Positions 50,823 to 59,847 of a stretch of DNA of 64,000 bases are shown here, one piece after another (position 1 is the first letter of the stretch; every line of letters begins with the position of its first letter). Source of the stretch: Pedobacter rhizosphaerae (lineage in GTDB: Bacteria > Bacteroidota > Bacteroidia > Sphingobacteriales > Sphingobacteriaceae); NCBI RefSeq assembly GCF_900111155.1, contig NZ_FOGG01000001.1, positions 62,001 through 126,000 on the forward strand. Direction: 5' to 3'. A program made the position numbers and the translations under genes. The notes below the pieces were generated by a model. The model saw only the letters and a program-made list of their open reading frames with translations. It was not told where the DNA came from and did no database searches.

Positions 50823-51830
50823 ATGTCTGTAAAGATAGGAAATATAGATTTAGGGGAGTTCCCGCTTTTACTTGCGCCAATGGAGGATGTGAGTGATCCG
50901 CCGTTCCGTTATGTGTGTAAGCAAAATGGAGCCGATATGATGTACACGGAATTTATTTCTTCTGAGGGATTAATCCGCGATGCAGCAAAAAGCATACAGA
51001 AACTGGATATTTTCGAATATGAAAGACCCATCGGGATTCAGATTTTCGGTGGCGATATTGAGCACATGCGTGAAGCTTCAGAAATTGCTTCTGCCGCTAA
51101 CCCTGATCTGGTTGATATTAACTATGGCTGTCCGGTAAAAAATGTGGTTTGCAAAGGGGCAGGCTCCAGCTTATTGCAAGACATTGATAAAATGGTGAAA
51201 ATGACCGAAGCCGTTGTTAAGGCCTCTCATTTACCTGTTACCGTAAAAACCCGCTTGGGCTGGGATGACAACACTAAAAATGTTTACGAAGTTGCCGAGC
51301 GTTTGCAAGACGTAGGTATTCAGGCTTTAACTATTCACGGCCGTACCAGAGCACAACTTTATAAAGGTGAAGCAGACTGGAGCCTCATCCGTGAAATTAA
51401 ACGCAATCCACGAATTAAAATTCCAATTTTTGGCAACGGCGATGTAGATAGTCCGGAGAAAGCAGCCAACTGGCGGATGGAGTACGAAATAGATGGAATT
51501 ATGATTGGCCGTGCGGCAATTGGCTATCCCTGGATTTTTAGAGAGGTTAAACACTTCTTTAAAACCGGAGAGCAACTTGCCGGCCCAACCATTGAAGAAA
51601 GAATTAATGTGTGCAGAACACACTTGGAAAAATCTATCGCCTGGAAAGGCCCTAAGACTGGTATTTTTGAGATGCGCAGGCATTATGCCAATTACTTTAA
51701 GGGCTTACCAGATTTTAAACCTTACCGAATGCGCCTGGTGGCAGAGCCAGATATCAACAACATTTACAGCATATTAGAAGAAGTGGCAGAAAAGTTTGCC
51801 AATTACGACGCCACAAAAGTAATGGCTTGA
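50823..51830 (+). CDS. dusB: tRNA-dihydrouridine synthase
   Basis: A 335-residue Dus-family flavoenzyme that reduces uridines in the tRNA D-loop. The substrate-contact cysteine is in 'DINYGCPVKNVVCKGAGSSL', and 'TIHGRTRAQLYKGEADW' and 'GNGDVDSPEKA' bind FMN and tRNA. It is closest to DusB in layout. ATG at 50823 (MSVKIGNIDLG) is preferred over the longer frame from 50763. Confidence 0.94.
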   Translation: MSVKIGNIDLGEFPLLLAPMEDVSDPPFRYVCKQNGADMMYTEFISSEGLIRDAAKSIQKLDIFEYERPIGIQIFGGDIEHMREASEIASAANPDLVDINYGCPVKNVVCKGAGSSLLQDIDKMVKMTEAVVKASHLPVTVKTRLGWDDNTKNVYEVAERLQDVGIQALTIHGRTRAQLYKGEADWSLIREIKRNPRIKIPIFGNGDVDSPEKAANWRMEYEIDGIMIGRAAIGYPWIFREVKHFFKTGEQLAGPTIEERINVCRTHLEKSIAWKGPKTGIFEMRRHYANYFKGLPDFKPYRMRLVAEPDINNIYSILEEVAEKFANYDATKVMA

Positions 51831-51867
51831 TTTTTGAAAAGCATTTTGTACATTCGTATATATCACC

Positions 51868-52254
51868 ATGGTTACAGCAATTACAGATGGAGTTAAGGTT
51901 TCGGTAGAAACCGTTTACCAACCGGAGTATTCCAATCCTTCGAATGAGCATTTTATGTTCGCCTATCGTGTAGAGATATCTAATCTTACAGATTATGCTG
52001 TGCAATTGCTGCGCCGTCAATGGTTTATATTTGATTCTAACAGTAGCCGCAGAGAAGTAGAGGGAGAGGGTGTTGTTGGCTTACAGCCGGTAATCAATCC
52101 CGGAGAAACACATGTTTATGTTTCAGGCTGTAATCTTAAAACAGATATGGGCAGTATGCGCGGAACTTATTTAATGAAACGTTTAATGGATGAAGCAGAA
52201 TTTGATGTCGACATTCCTGAATTTCAATTAATCGCTCCCTACAAACTCAACTAA
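51868..52254 (+). CDS. apaG: ApaG family protein
   Basis: A 128-residue ApaG, a fibronectin-III-like single domain. 'FAYRVEISNLTDYAVQLLRR', the pyrophosphate-binding-like 'GEGVVGLQPVINPGE' and 'GSMRGTYLM' match the family over its length. ApaG is linked to diadenosine tetraphosphate and Co/Mg handling in enterobacteria, but its role is not settled. It follows dusB by 37 bases and precedes a 1.3-kb repeat region. Confidence 0.94.
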   Translation: MVTAITDGVKVSVETVYQPEYSNPSNEHFMFAYRVEISNLTDYAVQLLRRQWFIFDSNSSRREVEGEGVVGLQPVINPGETHVYVSGCNLKTDMGSMRGTYLMKRLMDEAEFDVDIPEFQLIAPYKLN

Positions 52255-52276
52255 TATTTTTACATTTCTAATTAAC

Positions 52277-52860
52277 GGTCGTAGCGAGACGCTACCAATG
52301 CTGTTAACTTAATCAATTCGATCTGAAGATGCTGAAATAAATTCAGCAGGACGAATTCGAAAAATCAACTTGATCTGCGGGAGGCCAAGTACCCTGAGTA
52401 GGTAGTAGCGAGACGCTACAAACAGTTAAGTTTAAAGCTAAATTTTGTCTGTCTGAGCCTGTCGAAGACCTCAATAATTGACTGGATATAAACCACTTAA
52501 AAAACATTAACTTCATAAAAGACCGCTACAGCTCCATTGCCCTAAGTTTTTAGACGGTCGTAGCGAGACGCTACAACCAGTAATCATTATTGATTAAAAA
52601 TCAATTCGATCTGAAGATGCTGAAATAAATTCAGCAGGACGAATCGGAATAATCAACTTGATCTGCGGGAGGCCAAGTATCCTGAGTAGGTAGTAGCGAG
52701 ACGCTACAACCAGTTAAGTTTAAAGCTAAACTTTGTCAGTCTGAGCCTGTCGAAGACCTCAATAATTGACTGGATATAAACCACTTAAAAAACATTAACT
52801 TCATAAAAGCCCGCTACAGCTCCATTGACCTAAGTTTTTAGACGGTCGTAGCGAGACGCT
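52277..52860. repeat. Tandem 280-bp repeat units
   Basis: The unit begins 'ggtcgtagcgagacgctac' at 52277, 52556 and 52844 (periods 279 and 288). Two units are complete and the third is only the first 20 or so bases. Each has the hairpin GTAGCG-AGA-CGCTAC twice, a 'gctgaaataaattcagc' hairpin, 'ctgcgggaggccaagta' and 'ctgagcctgtcgaagacctc'. A fragment of the same unit recurs at 53436-53510. No gene is seen from 52255 to 53572. Confidence 0.9.
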
Positions 52861-52886
52861 ACCAATGCTATTAAGTTAAGCTTTTT

Positions 52887-53002
52887 GTCATTCTGACGCA
52901 GTGAAGAATCCCCATGCGATGAAGCAGTCATGTACATTTAGCACTGCCCTATTAACGATCTGTATGCGATCAAAACAGATTCTTCACTGCGTTCAGAATG
53001 AC
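52887..53002. repeat. Inverted repeat with about 24-bp arms
   Basis: GTCATTCTGACGCAGTGAAG... at 52887-52910 is matched by its near-complement at 52978-53002, with about 67 bases between. It has the look of a small non-autonomous hairpin element. It carries no gene. Confidence 0.8.
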
Positions 53003-53159
53003 ATGTAAAGGTCATAGCGAGACGCTAAAACGGGATATTGTGTTCATATCTCCCGCAGATTAAAGAGATTAGATGATCAGGCTTCTGTTTTCTTATATGG
53101 CTTACATGGTTCAAATTTTTACCATTTAAGAAATGAAAGCATGAATAAGTTTCAATCTA

Positions 53160-53183
53160 CCGGTTGGTATCCCTACCAACCGG
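53160..53183. repeat. Hairpin with 10-bp perfect stem
   Basis: CCGGTTGGTA and TACCAACCGG flank four bases, followed by AATATTTTCTT. It could terminate transcription but no gene ends nearby. Confidence 0.7.
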
Positions 53184-53245
53184 AATATTTTCTTAATTGT
53201 AACCTCTCCAATGCGCAAGGTAATGAGTCTTAGCGAGACGCGAAC

Positions 53246-53386
53246 AATGCTATTAAGTTAAGCAAAATGGTGTCAGTCTGAGCCTGTCGAAGAACTTCTT
53301 AATAAGTCGAAAACTAAAATGAATTGTCCTTCGACAGGCTCAGGATGACAATCCATTTTAGTTTTCTCCTTAAGTTAATAGCATTG
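53246..53386. repeat. Dispersed inverted-repeat element, copy 1
   Basis: A roughly 140-base element that can fold on itself: 'aatgctattaagttaag' against 'ttaagttaatagcatt', then 'ctgagcctgtcgaag' against 'cttcgacaggctcag', with 'aaaactaaaatg' against 'cattttagtttt' inside. Related copies are at about 59465-59552 and 60973-61138. Confidence 0.8.
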
Positions 53387-53512
53387 GAGACGCTACAACC
53401 AGTAATCAGTCGTAACGAAATTATTAATTAAAAATCTATTCGATCTGAAGATGCTGAAATAAATTCAGCAGGACGAACTGGAAAATCAATTTGATCTGCG
53501 GGAGGCCATTTG

Positions 53513-53550
53513 AACAAAAAAAAGCGGCAAGGGATAAGCCTTAACCGCTT
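53513..53550 (-). terminator. Terminator of the YugP-type peptidase gene
   Basis: On the minus strand an AAGCGGTTAAGG...CCTTGCCGCTT stem with one bulge is followed by a run of eight T. It lies 22 bases past the stop codon. Confidence 0.8.
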
Positions 53551-53572
53551 CGTTTTTCATAGCTAGTATTTT

Positions 53573-54268
53573 TTAATCTCTGCTTCTTCCAAAAAGCATA
53601 GAAGCGTAGTATAACAGGTTGGCCAACGCTCCTACAGCAGCTACAACATATGTCATTGCGGCCCACCATAAAGCATCCTTTGCCTGAGTATTTTCCTCTT
53701 GCGTTTGCATTACCCCTCTATTATTTTTTAACCAGGCTAAAGCGCGGTTACTTGCATCAAATTCTACAGGTAATGTTACTATGCTAAATAGTGTAATCAG
53801 GGCCAAACCCACCACTCCAATAGCCAAAACAATTGGGTTTCCAGTGAAACCGATCAACAAAACACCTATTAATAATACCCACTGTAACAGATTAGAAGAA
53901 ATACTTACCACAGGTACCATCGTGCTTCTCAGGTTTAACCAAGAATATGATTTTGCATGTTGTACGGCATGTCCGCATTCATGAGCGGCCACTGCTGCTG
54001 CTGCAACACTTCTACTGTAGTAAACGTCAGTACTTAAATTAACTGTTCTATCTGTTGGGTTGTAATGATCTGTTAATTGTCCCTCGGTACTCATCACCTT
54101 CACATCGTAAATCCCACTATCGTGCAGCATTCTTTCTGCTACCTCCTTGCCCGATAAACCTGAGCTAAGCTGCATTTCTGCGTACTTAGAAAATTTATTC
54201 CTAAAGCGCCATTGCACAAACATGCTCAGCAATAATACCGGGACGATTAATATTAAATAAACTCCCAT
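53573..54268 (-). CDS. YugP-type membrane zinc metallopeptidase
   Basis: A 231-residue protein of the Zn_peptidase_2/YugP family. The zinc site is H96-E-C-G-H100 in 'AAHECGHAVQHAKSYSW'. Membrane helices are at about 1-18, 120-160 and 200-225. The substrate is unknown. It is divergent from the FAD oxidase. Confidence 0.92.
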   Translation of the reverse strand: MGVYLILIVPVLLLSMFVQWRFRNKFSKYAEMQLSSGLSGKEVAERMLHDSGIYDVKVMSTEGQLTDHYNPTDRTVNLSTDVYYSRSVAAAAVAAHECGHAVQHAKSYSWLNLRSTMVPVVSISSNLLQWVLLIGVLLIGFTGNPIVLAIGVVGLALITLFSIVTLPVEFDASNRALAWLKNNRGVMQTQEENTQAKDALWWAAMTYVVAAVGALANLLYYASMLFGRSRD

Positions 54269-54352
54269 TTTCCTTATGTATGTTTTTCATTCGGATTATA
54301 TCAAAAAGCGTTCCCATATTATTTGATGATCAAAATATCTTACATTTATCAA

Positions 54353-55489
54353 ATGAATTCCTCCTTTTCATATTGGGAACAGACCAGTTTCTTTAACTAT
54401 GACATCGTGGTTACAGGCAGTGGAATAGTGGGTTTAAATTGCGCTATTCACCTAAAAAAAACTTATTCAAATTTAAAGATAGCTATACTTGAAAGAGGTT
54501 TTTTACCTTCTGGGGCAAGCACAAAAAACGCCGGTTTTGCTTGTTTTGGAAGTATTTCTGAACTCATTGAACAAGAAAATCTAATTGGAACAGACCGCCT
54601 TGCTAACCTAATCGAAACCAGATGGAAGGGCTTGCTTAAGCTGCGTAATTTATTGGGAGATCATAACATTGATTATCAATGTTTAGGCGGTTACGAATTA
54701 TTTAAAAAAGAGGAAGAAGTTTCTTCCATTCGAAGTGTAGCGAAAATTGAACATTTTAATAAACTGCTTACAGATGTTGTTGGAAAGAACACCTTTTCAC
54801 CAGCCAATGAAAAAATTAATGCTTTTGGGTTTGACCAAGTAGACCAACTTATTTTTAATCAATACGAAGCTCAGATTGATACCGGAAAAATGATGTTTTC
54901 GCTGATTTCCTATGCTCAACAGCTCGGCATAACCATTCTCAATAACTGTGAGGTAGAAGAGATTAGAAATGAGGCAACAAGTGTCTATTTAAAAACCAAT
55001 GCCGGCGATTTTCAATGTAGTCGGCTGGCGATTGCCACTAATGCTTTTGTTCAACAACTTTTGCCAGAACTGGATGTTAAACCCGGAAGAGGGCAGGTAT
55101 TGATCACGAAACCCATTCCAGATTTAAAATTAGCCGGTACTTTTCATTACGATAAAGGATTTTATTATTTCCGTAATATCAACCAAAGGATTTTACTCGG
55201 TGGCGGAAGAAATTTAGATTTTGAAACAGAGCAAACCAGCCAATTCGGGGAAACTAATCTCATTCAATCTTCTCTGGAAGAACTGCTAAAAACAGTAATT
55301 CTGCCCCAACACCATTTTGAAATAGACCAGCGCTGGAGTGGAATTATGTCTTTCGGTTCAACACTAGAACCTTTAATCAAAACGGTTAGTCCAAATATCT
55401 GCTACGCAACCTGCTGCAATGGAATGGGAGTAGCTATTGGTTCACAAACTGGAGAAGATTTAGCAAAAGAAATGATAAAACTACTTTAG
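54353..55489 (+). CDS. FAD-dependent oxidoreductase (DAO family)
   Basis: A 378-residue DAO-family flavoprotein. The dinucleotide fold is 'DIVVTGSGIVGLNCAIHL', with the FAD-ribose acidic residue in 'IAILERGFLPSGASTKNAG'. 'PGRGQVLITKPI' and the C-terminal 'YATCCNGMGVAIGSQTGEDL' close the FAD site. It probably oxidises an amino acid or amine, as glycine oxidase does. The frame is open to a TTG at 54323, with ATGs at 54326 and 54353; the latter is chosen by similarity to the family's usual start. Its end overlaps the pseudogene at 55481 by nine bases. Confidence 0.87.
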   Translation: MNSSFSYWEQTSFFNYDIVVTGSGIVGLNCAIHLKKTYSNLKIAILERGFLPSGASTKNAGFACFGSISELIEQENLIGTDRLANLIETRWKGLLKLRNLLGDHNIDYQCLGGYELFKKEEEVSSIRSVAKIEHFNKLLTDVVGKNTFSPANEKINAFGFDQVDQLIFNQYEAQIDTGKMMFSLISYAQQLGITILNNCEVEEIRNEATSVYLKTNAGDFQCSRLAIATNAFVQQLLPELDVKPGRGQVLITKPIPDLKLAGTFHYDKGFYYFRNINQRILLGGGRNLDFETEQTSQFGETNLIQSSLEELLKTVILPQHHFEIDQRWSGIMSFGSTLEPLIKTVSPNICYATCCNGMGVAIGSQTGEDLAKEMIKLL

Positions 55490-56301
55490 CTGACCCAACA
55501 TTACATCTATTTTCTCCAGGTAACTGCCAGGTACAATCCATCGGTCTACTTCTTTCCTCCAATAACCTAACTTCTCCTTATTTTTTAATTTAAAATATTG
55601 AAAGGCAATACTATAAGCTATATCTGCTTTAGCGGTCTCATCTTTACAATCACCTAACGCCTGGCGGTATATTTCTTCAGCTTCATCCATTTTATTATTG
55701 TTGGTCCTAGCAAAAACCTCATTTTTATAAAAATTGCAGTTATTTTGCCCCGCGGCATACAAAGCATCGTCTAAATAAGGCCTAACCCTTTTATAGCGCG
55801 CTTGCTCATTGTAAGCCAAAGCATACTCCACGTCCAATCCAGGATAATTGTCGTTAATTCTTCTCGCTGCATTTATATATTTTAATGCGGTTTTTTGTTC
55901 TCCCCATTTATTGTAGGTATAGCCCAACCTAAAAAGTCAATTGATATCATTTTCCCCCGTGTTATAGAACGATAACCAGGTTGGGGTTTCTAAAACACCC
56001 AGTTCTTGAAACCTATTTTTTGGTAAAAGCGCAACTTACACAGCGGTAGGTGAGATTCTAATCTTAGCTGGCTCATGTTTTCTTACAACAAGTTTATCAT
56101 CATCCAGGGTAAGCTTCCCTCCACACTCAATGTAAGTCCTGCAGAATTATCGAGGTAAACAAAACCATAAGCATAGCTGGAGTCGGTAGACGCTACAATC
56201 CATTTGTTTTCGCAATCCAGCATTCGCTGATCAAACTTAAACCCATTTTGGGCATTTATTGTTGTAGCATAGAGCAACAATAGCGCAGTTAAGAATCTCA
56301 T
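55481..56301 (-). pseudogene. Decayed secreted TPR-protein gene
   Basis: A gene broken by at least three lesions. It starts at 56301 with a signal peptide (MRFLTALLLLYATTINAQ). A frameshift near 56138 follows: up to 'YLDNSAGLT' one frame is used, then 'YIECGGKLTLDDDKLVVRK' in another. In that second frame there are stop codons at 56036-56038 (TAA) and 55937-55939 (TGA). The frame then runs on as 'LGYTYNKWGEQKTALKYINA' to the end at 55481. TPR-like helices are seen in the last 148 codons. The original was a periplasmic protein of about 270 residues. A sequencing error is unlikely with three separate lesions. Confidence 0.82.
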
Positions 56302-56410
56302 AGTAAACATTTTGCGTGTAATACAAGATATGAATTTTCCAGGAATGAGTTGGCGGTGAATTTGACTGTTTAATGCAGAATGATGATCGTTCACTCGTCC
56401 AAAAATAAAT

Positions 56411-57250
56411 CTATTTAAATACGATTGTTTTATTTCCACTTACAAAAACCCGATCCTCCACCACTAATGCCAGCGCATCTAAAAGTACTTTCTTTTCAAT
56501 TTCCTTTCCTGCCCTTACCATATCCTTTACACTAAAATTATGGTCAACGGGCGAGGTATGTTGCGTAATGATCGGTCCCTCATCCAAATTGTTGGTTACA
56601 AAATGTGCCGTAGCGCCAATAACTTTAACCCCTCTTTCAAATGCCTGTCGGTACGGATTTGCCCCTATAAAAGCAGGTAAAAACGAGTGGTGGATATTGA
56701 TAATCTTACCTTCATAATCTTTAACAAAATCTGCTGAAAGTATCTGCATAAATTTAGCGAGAACGAGATAGTCAACTTCAAAGCGATTGATTACAGACTT
56801 TATTTCTGCTTCAAACTGGCTTTTATCCTTTCCTACATGCGAAACATAAAAATAAGGAATACCCAGTTTTTCAGAAAAATCCCTTAATTCTTCATAATTA
56901 CCAATCACACATTGTACCTCAGCACCAAGTGTTTTAAATTGGTTCTTTATTAAAATCTCTGCCAAGCAGTGGTATTCTTTGGTTACTAAAACAGCAATTT
57001 TTTTCTGCTGTTGCGTAATCAGATTTACTTCAGCTTGCTCAGGAAGGCTTTTTAGGAGTTCATTTTTTAACTGCGCTACACCCTCTAATAATCCGGTACA
57101 TGCAATACGCGTAAAAAAAGCTTTATTTTCTTCATCTACAAATTCTCTCATGGCTATAATATTCAACTGGTGAATGGCCAGAATATTGGTGATGCGGGTT
57201 ACTAGGCCCACCTGGTCAGGGCAAGAGATCAGTACGGTTAACTCGTTCAT
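56411..57250 (-). CDS. purU: Formyltetrahydrofolate deformylase
   Basis: A 279-residue PurU, which frees formate from 10-formyl-tetrahydrofolate. An ACT-like domain (1-80, 'ISCPDQVGLVTRITNILAIH') is followed by the formyltransferase-fold domain with 'IINIHHSFLPAFIGANPY' and 'LDEGPIITQ', which hold the catalytic His and Asp. Length and order match the family. Confidence 0.95.
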   Translation of the reverse strand: MNELTVLISCPDQVGLVTRITNILAIHQLNIIAMREFVDEENKAFFTRIACTGLLEGVAQLKNELLKSLPEQAEVNLITQQQKKIAVLVTKEYHCLAEILIKNQFKTLGAEVQCVIGNYEELRDFSEKLGIPYFYVSHVGKDKSQFEAEIKSVINRFEVDYLVLAKFMQILSADFVKDYEGKIINIHHSFLPAFIGANPYRQAFERGVKVIGATAHFVTNNLDEGPIITQHTSPVDHNFSVKDMVRAGKEIEKKVLLDALALVVEDRVFVSGNKTIVFK

Positions 57251-57367
57251 TTATACTATTTAAAGTTCAATGATAATTATTTTTTGTGGCTTAACATAGC
57301 TTTATTTTGACGAATTATTTTGGTAAATCTATTTTAAATTTCGATTTTTGCTAAAATTTTTATCATT

Positions 57368-58741
57368 ATGGAAACAGCCATTATCGTGCTTCTCGCTATC
57401 ATACTGCTTACTTTAATCCTCCTGTTTTTTAGAAAAAGTCAATCTGGCTCTACTATTTTAACAGAAGATTTTGAACGTACGAAGGCTGAAAATAATCTTT
57501 TACAAATCAATTTGGCTAAAACGGAAGAACGTGCTGCCAACCTTTTAACAGAAAAGGAACACATTACCGTTTTATTAAAAGAGGAGCAAAAACGATTGAT
57601 TGATGAACTTCAAACAGAAAGAGATCGGCTGGCAGATGCCAACAGGGAACTGGAAAGTACCCGTTCATTTTATCAGGCCGAAAAAGAAAAACTGGCCGAG
57701 CAAAAAATACAATTGGAGCAATCGCAGATTAAACTGAATAAAGATTTTGAGCTGATAGCCAATAAGATCTTGGAAGAGAAATCTAATAAATTTGTTGAAC
57801 ACAATAAGGCCAATCTGGATATCATATTAAATCCACTGAAGGAAAATATAAAGGCATTTGAAGAAAAGGTAGAAAAGGTTTACAAAGCCGAATCTGATGA
57901 ACGCAATAGCTTAAAAGGGGTAATCGGTTTATTAATGGATCAAAGTAAACAGATCCAGGAGGATGCCAATAATTTAACTAAAGCCTTAAAAGGTGATAGC
58001 AAAAAGCAGGGTAATTGGGGCGAGGTAATCCTGGAGAAGGTTTTAGAACGTTCCGGACTTGTCCGGGATCAGGAGTACCGCATTCAGGCTTCGCTGGTAT
58101 CCGCCGAAGGCGGGCGCTACCAACCCGATGTGATTATAGATCTTCCCGACGACAAACATCTAATTGTCGACGCTAAGGTATCTTTAGTTGCTTATGAGCG
58201 ATCTGTCTCAGCAGAGAGTGATGAAGAGCGTGAAGGCTATTTAAAACAGCATTTAGCCTCTATTAAGCAACACGTACAGGAGCTGTCCAGTAAGAACTAT
58301 CAGAATTTACACCAAATTAATTCTCCAGACTTTGTTTTACTATTCGTTCCGATAGAATCTTCTTTTAGCATAGCTGTTCAAAAAGATGCCGAGCTCTTCA
58401 ATTTTGCCTGGGACAGGAGAGTTGTAATCGTAAGTCCATCTACATTATTAGCCACTTTACGCACCATCGCCAGCATGTGGAAACAGGAAAGACAAAATAG
58501 AAATGTGATGGAAATTGCCCGTTTAAGCGGGAGTATGTATGATAAATTTGTTGGCTTTATGGCAGATATGGAGAACATCGGCCGATACATGAAACAAGGT
58601 CAGGATGCCTATGATAAGGCGGTTAATAAACTTTCAGTTGGCTCTGGAAACCTCACCAATACTTCTGAAAAAATTAAAAGATTGGGTGCTAAAGCCACTA
58701 AACAAATTGACCTGAAATATTTAGATGGGGAAGAGGGTTAA
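57368..58741 (+). CDS. rmuC: DNA recombination protein RmuC
   Basis: A 457-residue RmuC. One N-terminal membrane helix (2-22), a long coiled coil (about 30-200) and a nuclease-like domain ('GNWGEVILEKVLERSGL', 'PDVIIDLPDDKHLIVDAKVS') are seen. RmuC limits inversions at short repeats in E. coli. The presence of many inverted repeats in the region is notable but no link is shown. Confidence 0.94.
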   Translation: METAIIVLLAIILLTLILLFFRKSQSGSTILTEDFERTKAENNLLQINLAKTEERAANLLTEKEHITVLLKEEQKRLIDELQTERDRLADANRELESTRSFYQAEKEKLAEQKIQLEQSQIKLNKDFELIANKILEEKSNKFVEHNKANLDIILNPLKENIKAFEEKVEKVYKAESDERNSLKGVIGLLMDQSKQIQEDANNLTKALKGDSKKQGNWGEVILEKVLERSGLVRDQEYRIQASLVSAEGGRYQPDVIIDLPDDKHLIVDAKVSLVAYERSVSAESDEEREGYLKQHLASIKQHVQELSSKNYQNLHQINSPDFVLLFVPIESSFSIAVQKDAELFNFAWDRRVVIVSPSTLLATLRTIASMWKQERQNRNVMEIARLSGSMYDKFVGFMADMENIGRYMKQGQDAYDKAVNKLSVGSGNLTNTSEKIKRLGAKATKQIDLKYLDGEEG

Positions 58742-59463
58742 TTTTCTTATAAAATATTTATCCTTCGACAGGATGCCATTGACAGCGTTTAGCTTAATAA
58801 CATTGGTATTGTACCCACCGACCCAAATGGAAAAGTTTGTACTGATATCTCTCTTTTCCTGGCCGCCGGAAGGGCTCGTACCTTTTTCTTGGCAAAAAGG
58901 TACCCAAACCGATCCCGACCTTAAATCGGGAGAGCTCATGAATGCCATTAAAAACAATAAATACTAATGATTAAACCCAAGGTTCGCATCCTTTCTTGGC
59001 TAGAAGCATCCAAATGCCATTAGCGGTAATACTTGTGTTATGGGTTATGAGTTACCTGTTGCGGGTTAAACCTCTGGAAAAGACTTTGCATCCTGCCCCG
59101 TAACCTACAACACGCAGCTTGTAACTTATATATGCTGCTAGCCCAGGGTCGTGCTTCGGGAAGAACTGTAAATTATTTTCGGCAGTTAGCATGATGCCTA
59201 CCCCCTCAACGCCCGTCATTCCCTCGTAGGAGGGAATCTTAAAGCGATAGGAATAGCCACCATGCTTTTTCACCCAGCTAGGCCAAATTACTGTTTCTCC
59301 GTTTCGCTTGGGTCGGCCTAATAAAGTTTTCGGGATGCATTGACCAGGCCAACATACTGACTTTAGAAGAAAAGTTTTAAGCCGACGTTTTTGTTTCTTT
59401 TGACGCCAAAAGAAAGAAGCCCGTCCGGCCAGGACATGAGACATTCTTTTTTTAGTTGTAGGG
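58742..59463. other. Intergenic region with hairpins, no convincing gene
   Basis: The gap 58742-59847 holds short hairpins such as 'cctttttcttggcaaaaagg' near 58879 and 'cccgaccttaaatcggg' near 58915, and a 130-codon minus-strand frame at 59052-59444. That frame begins 'MSHVLAGRASFFWRQKKQKR', is basic with a disordered look, has no known domain, and resembles repeat-derived frames often annotated in Pedobacter. I treat it as non-coding. From 59560 to 59770 the region is very AT-rich and nothing is seen. Confidence 0.5.
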
Positions 59464-59464
59464 T

Positions 59465-59552
59465 CTCCAATGCTATTAAGTTAAGTAGAAAAATAAAATG
59501 TATTGCCCTTCGACAGGCTCAGGATGACAATCCATTTTAGTTTTCTCATTAA
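59465..59552. repeat. Dispersed inverted-repeat element, copy 2 (partial)
   Basis: It carries 'caatgctattaagttaag', 'cccttcgacaggctcagg' and 'atgacaatccattttagtt' in the order seen at 53246-53386. The left-hand 'ctgagcctgtcgaag' arm is missing, so this copy cannot form the full stem. Confidence 0.75.
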
Positions 59553-59772
59553 GAGCATGAGATTGGGGCTGAGCTATAAATTAGCTATTTTCACTAAAAA
59601 TTTAAATCAAACCCACAAAGGTAGTGAAAAATATTTAAACTCCTTAAGACGATTTTTTTAACAAAATTCAGAAATTTTCATTTTAGTAAAGCAAGTATCT
59701 GATTATTAATATTTAACAAGTTTATTAAAAAAATAAAATACCGTCTGTTATCTAATAAATATACCCACAAAT

Positions 59773-59824
59773 CAAAAATGTCTTCATGAGGATTTCAACT
59801 AAAAAAGTTGCCTCATGAAGACAT
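59773..59824 (-). terminator. Terminator of thiL
   Basis: A 14-bp perfect stem (59778-59791 with 59811-59824) with an inner CAACT/AGTTG pair. On the minus strand it is followed by TTTTGATTTG. Confidence 0.85.
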
Positions 59825-59847
59825 CGTATTGGATATAAATAAGCTAA

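Noticed and set aside
52255..53572. Possible insertion sequence in the repeat field
   Set aside because: No transposase frame of any length and no target-site duplication could be seen.
56083..56439. A 118-codon frame before purU's end, read as an intact gene
   Set aside because: Its signal peptide and first 40 residues belong to the broken TPR gene; the upstream part is not coding.
58725..58967. Overlapping short frames on both strands after rmuC
   Set aside because: Overlap each other and the rmuC end, with hairpin DNA inside and no family resemblance.
59052..59444. A 130-codon minus-strand frame starting MSHVLAGRASFFW
   Set aside because: Basic, no domain, in a repeat-rich gap. It resembles repeat-derived frames; no supporting context.
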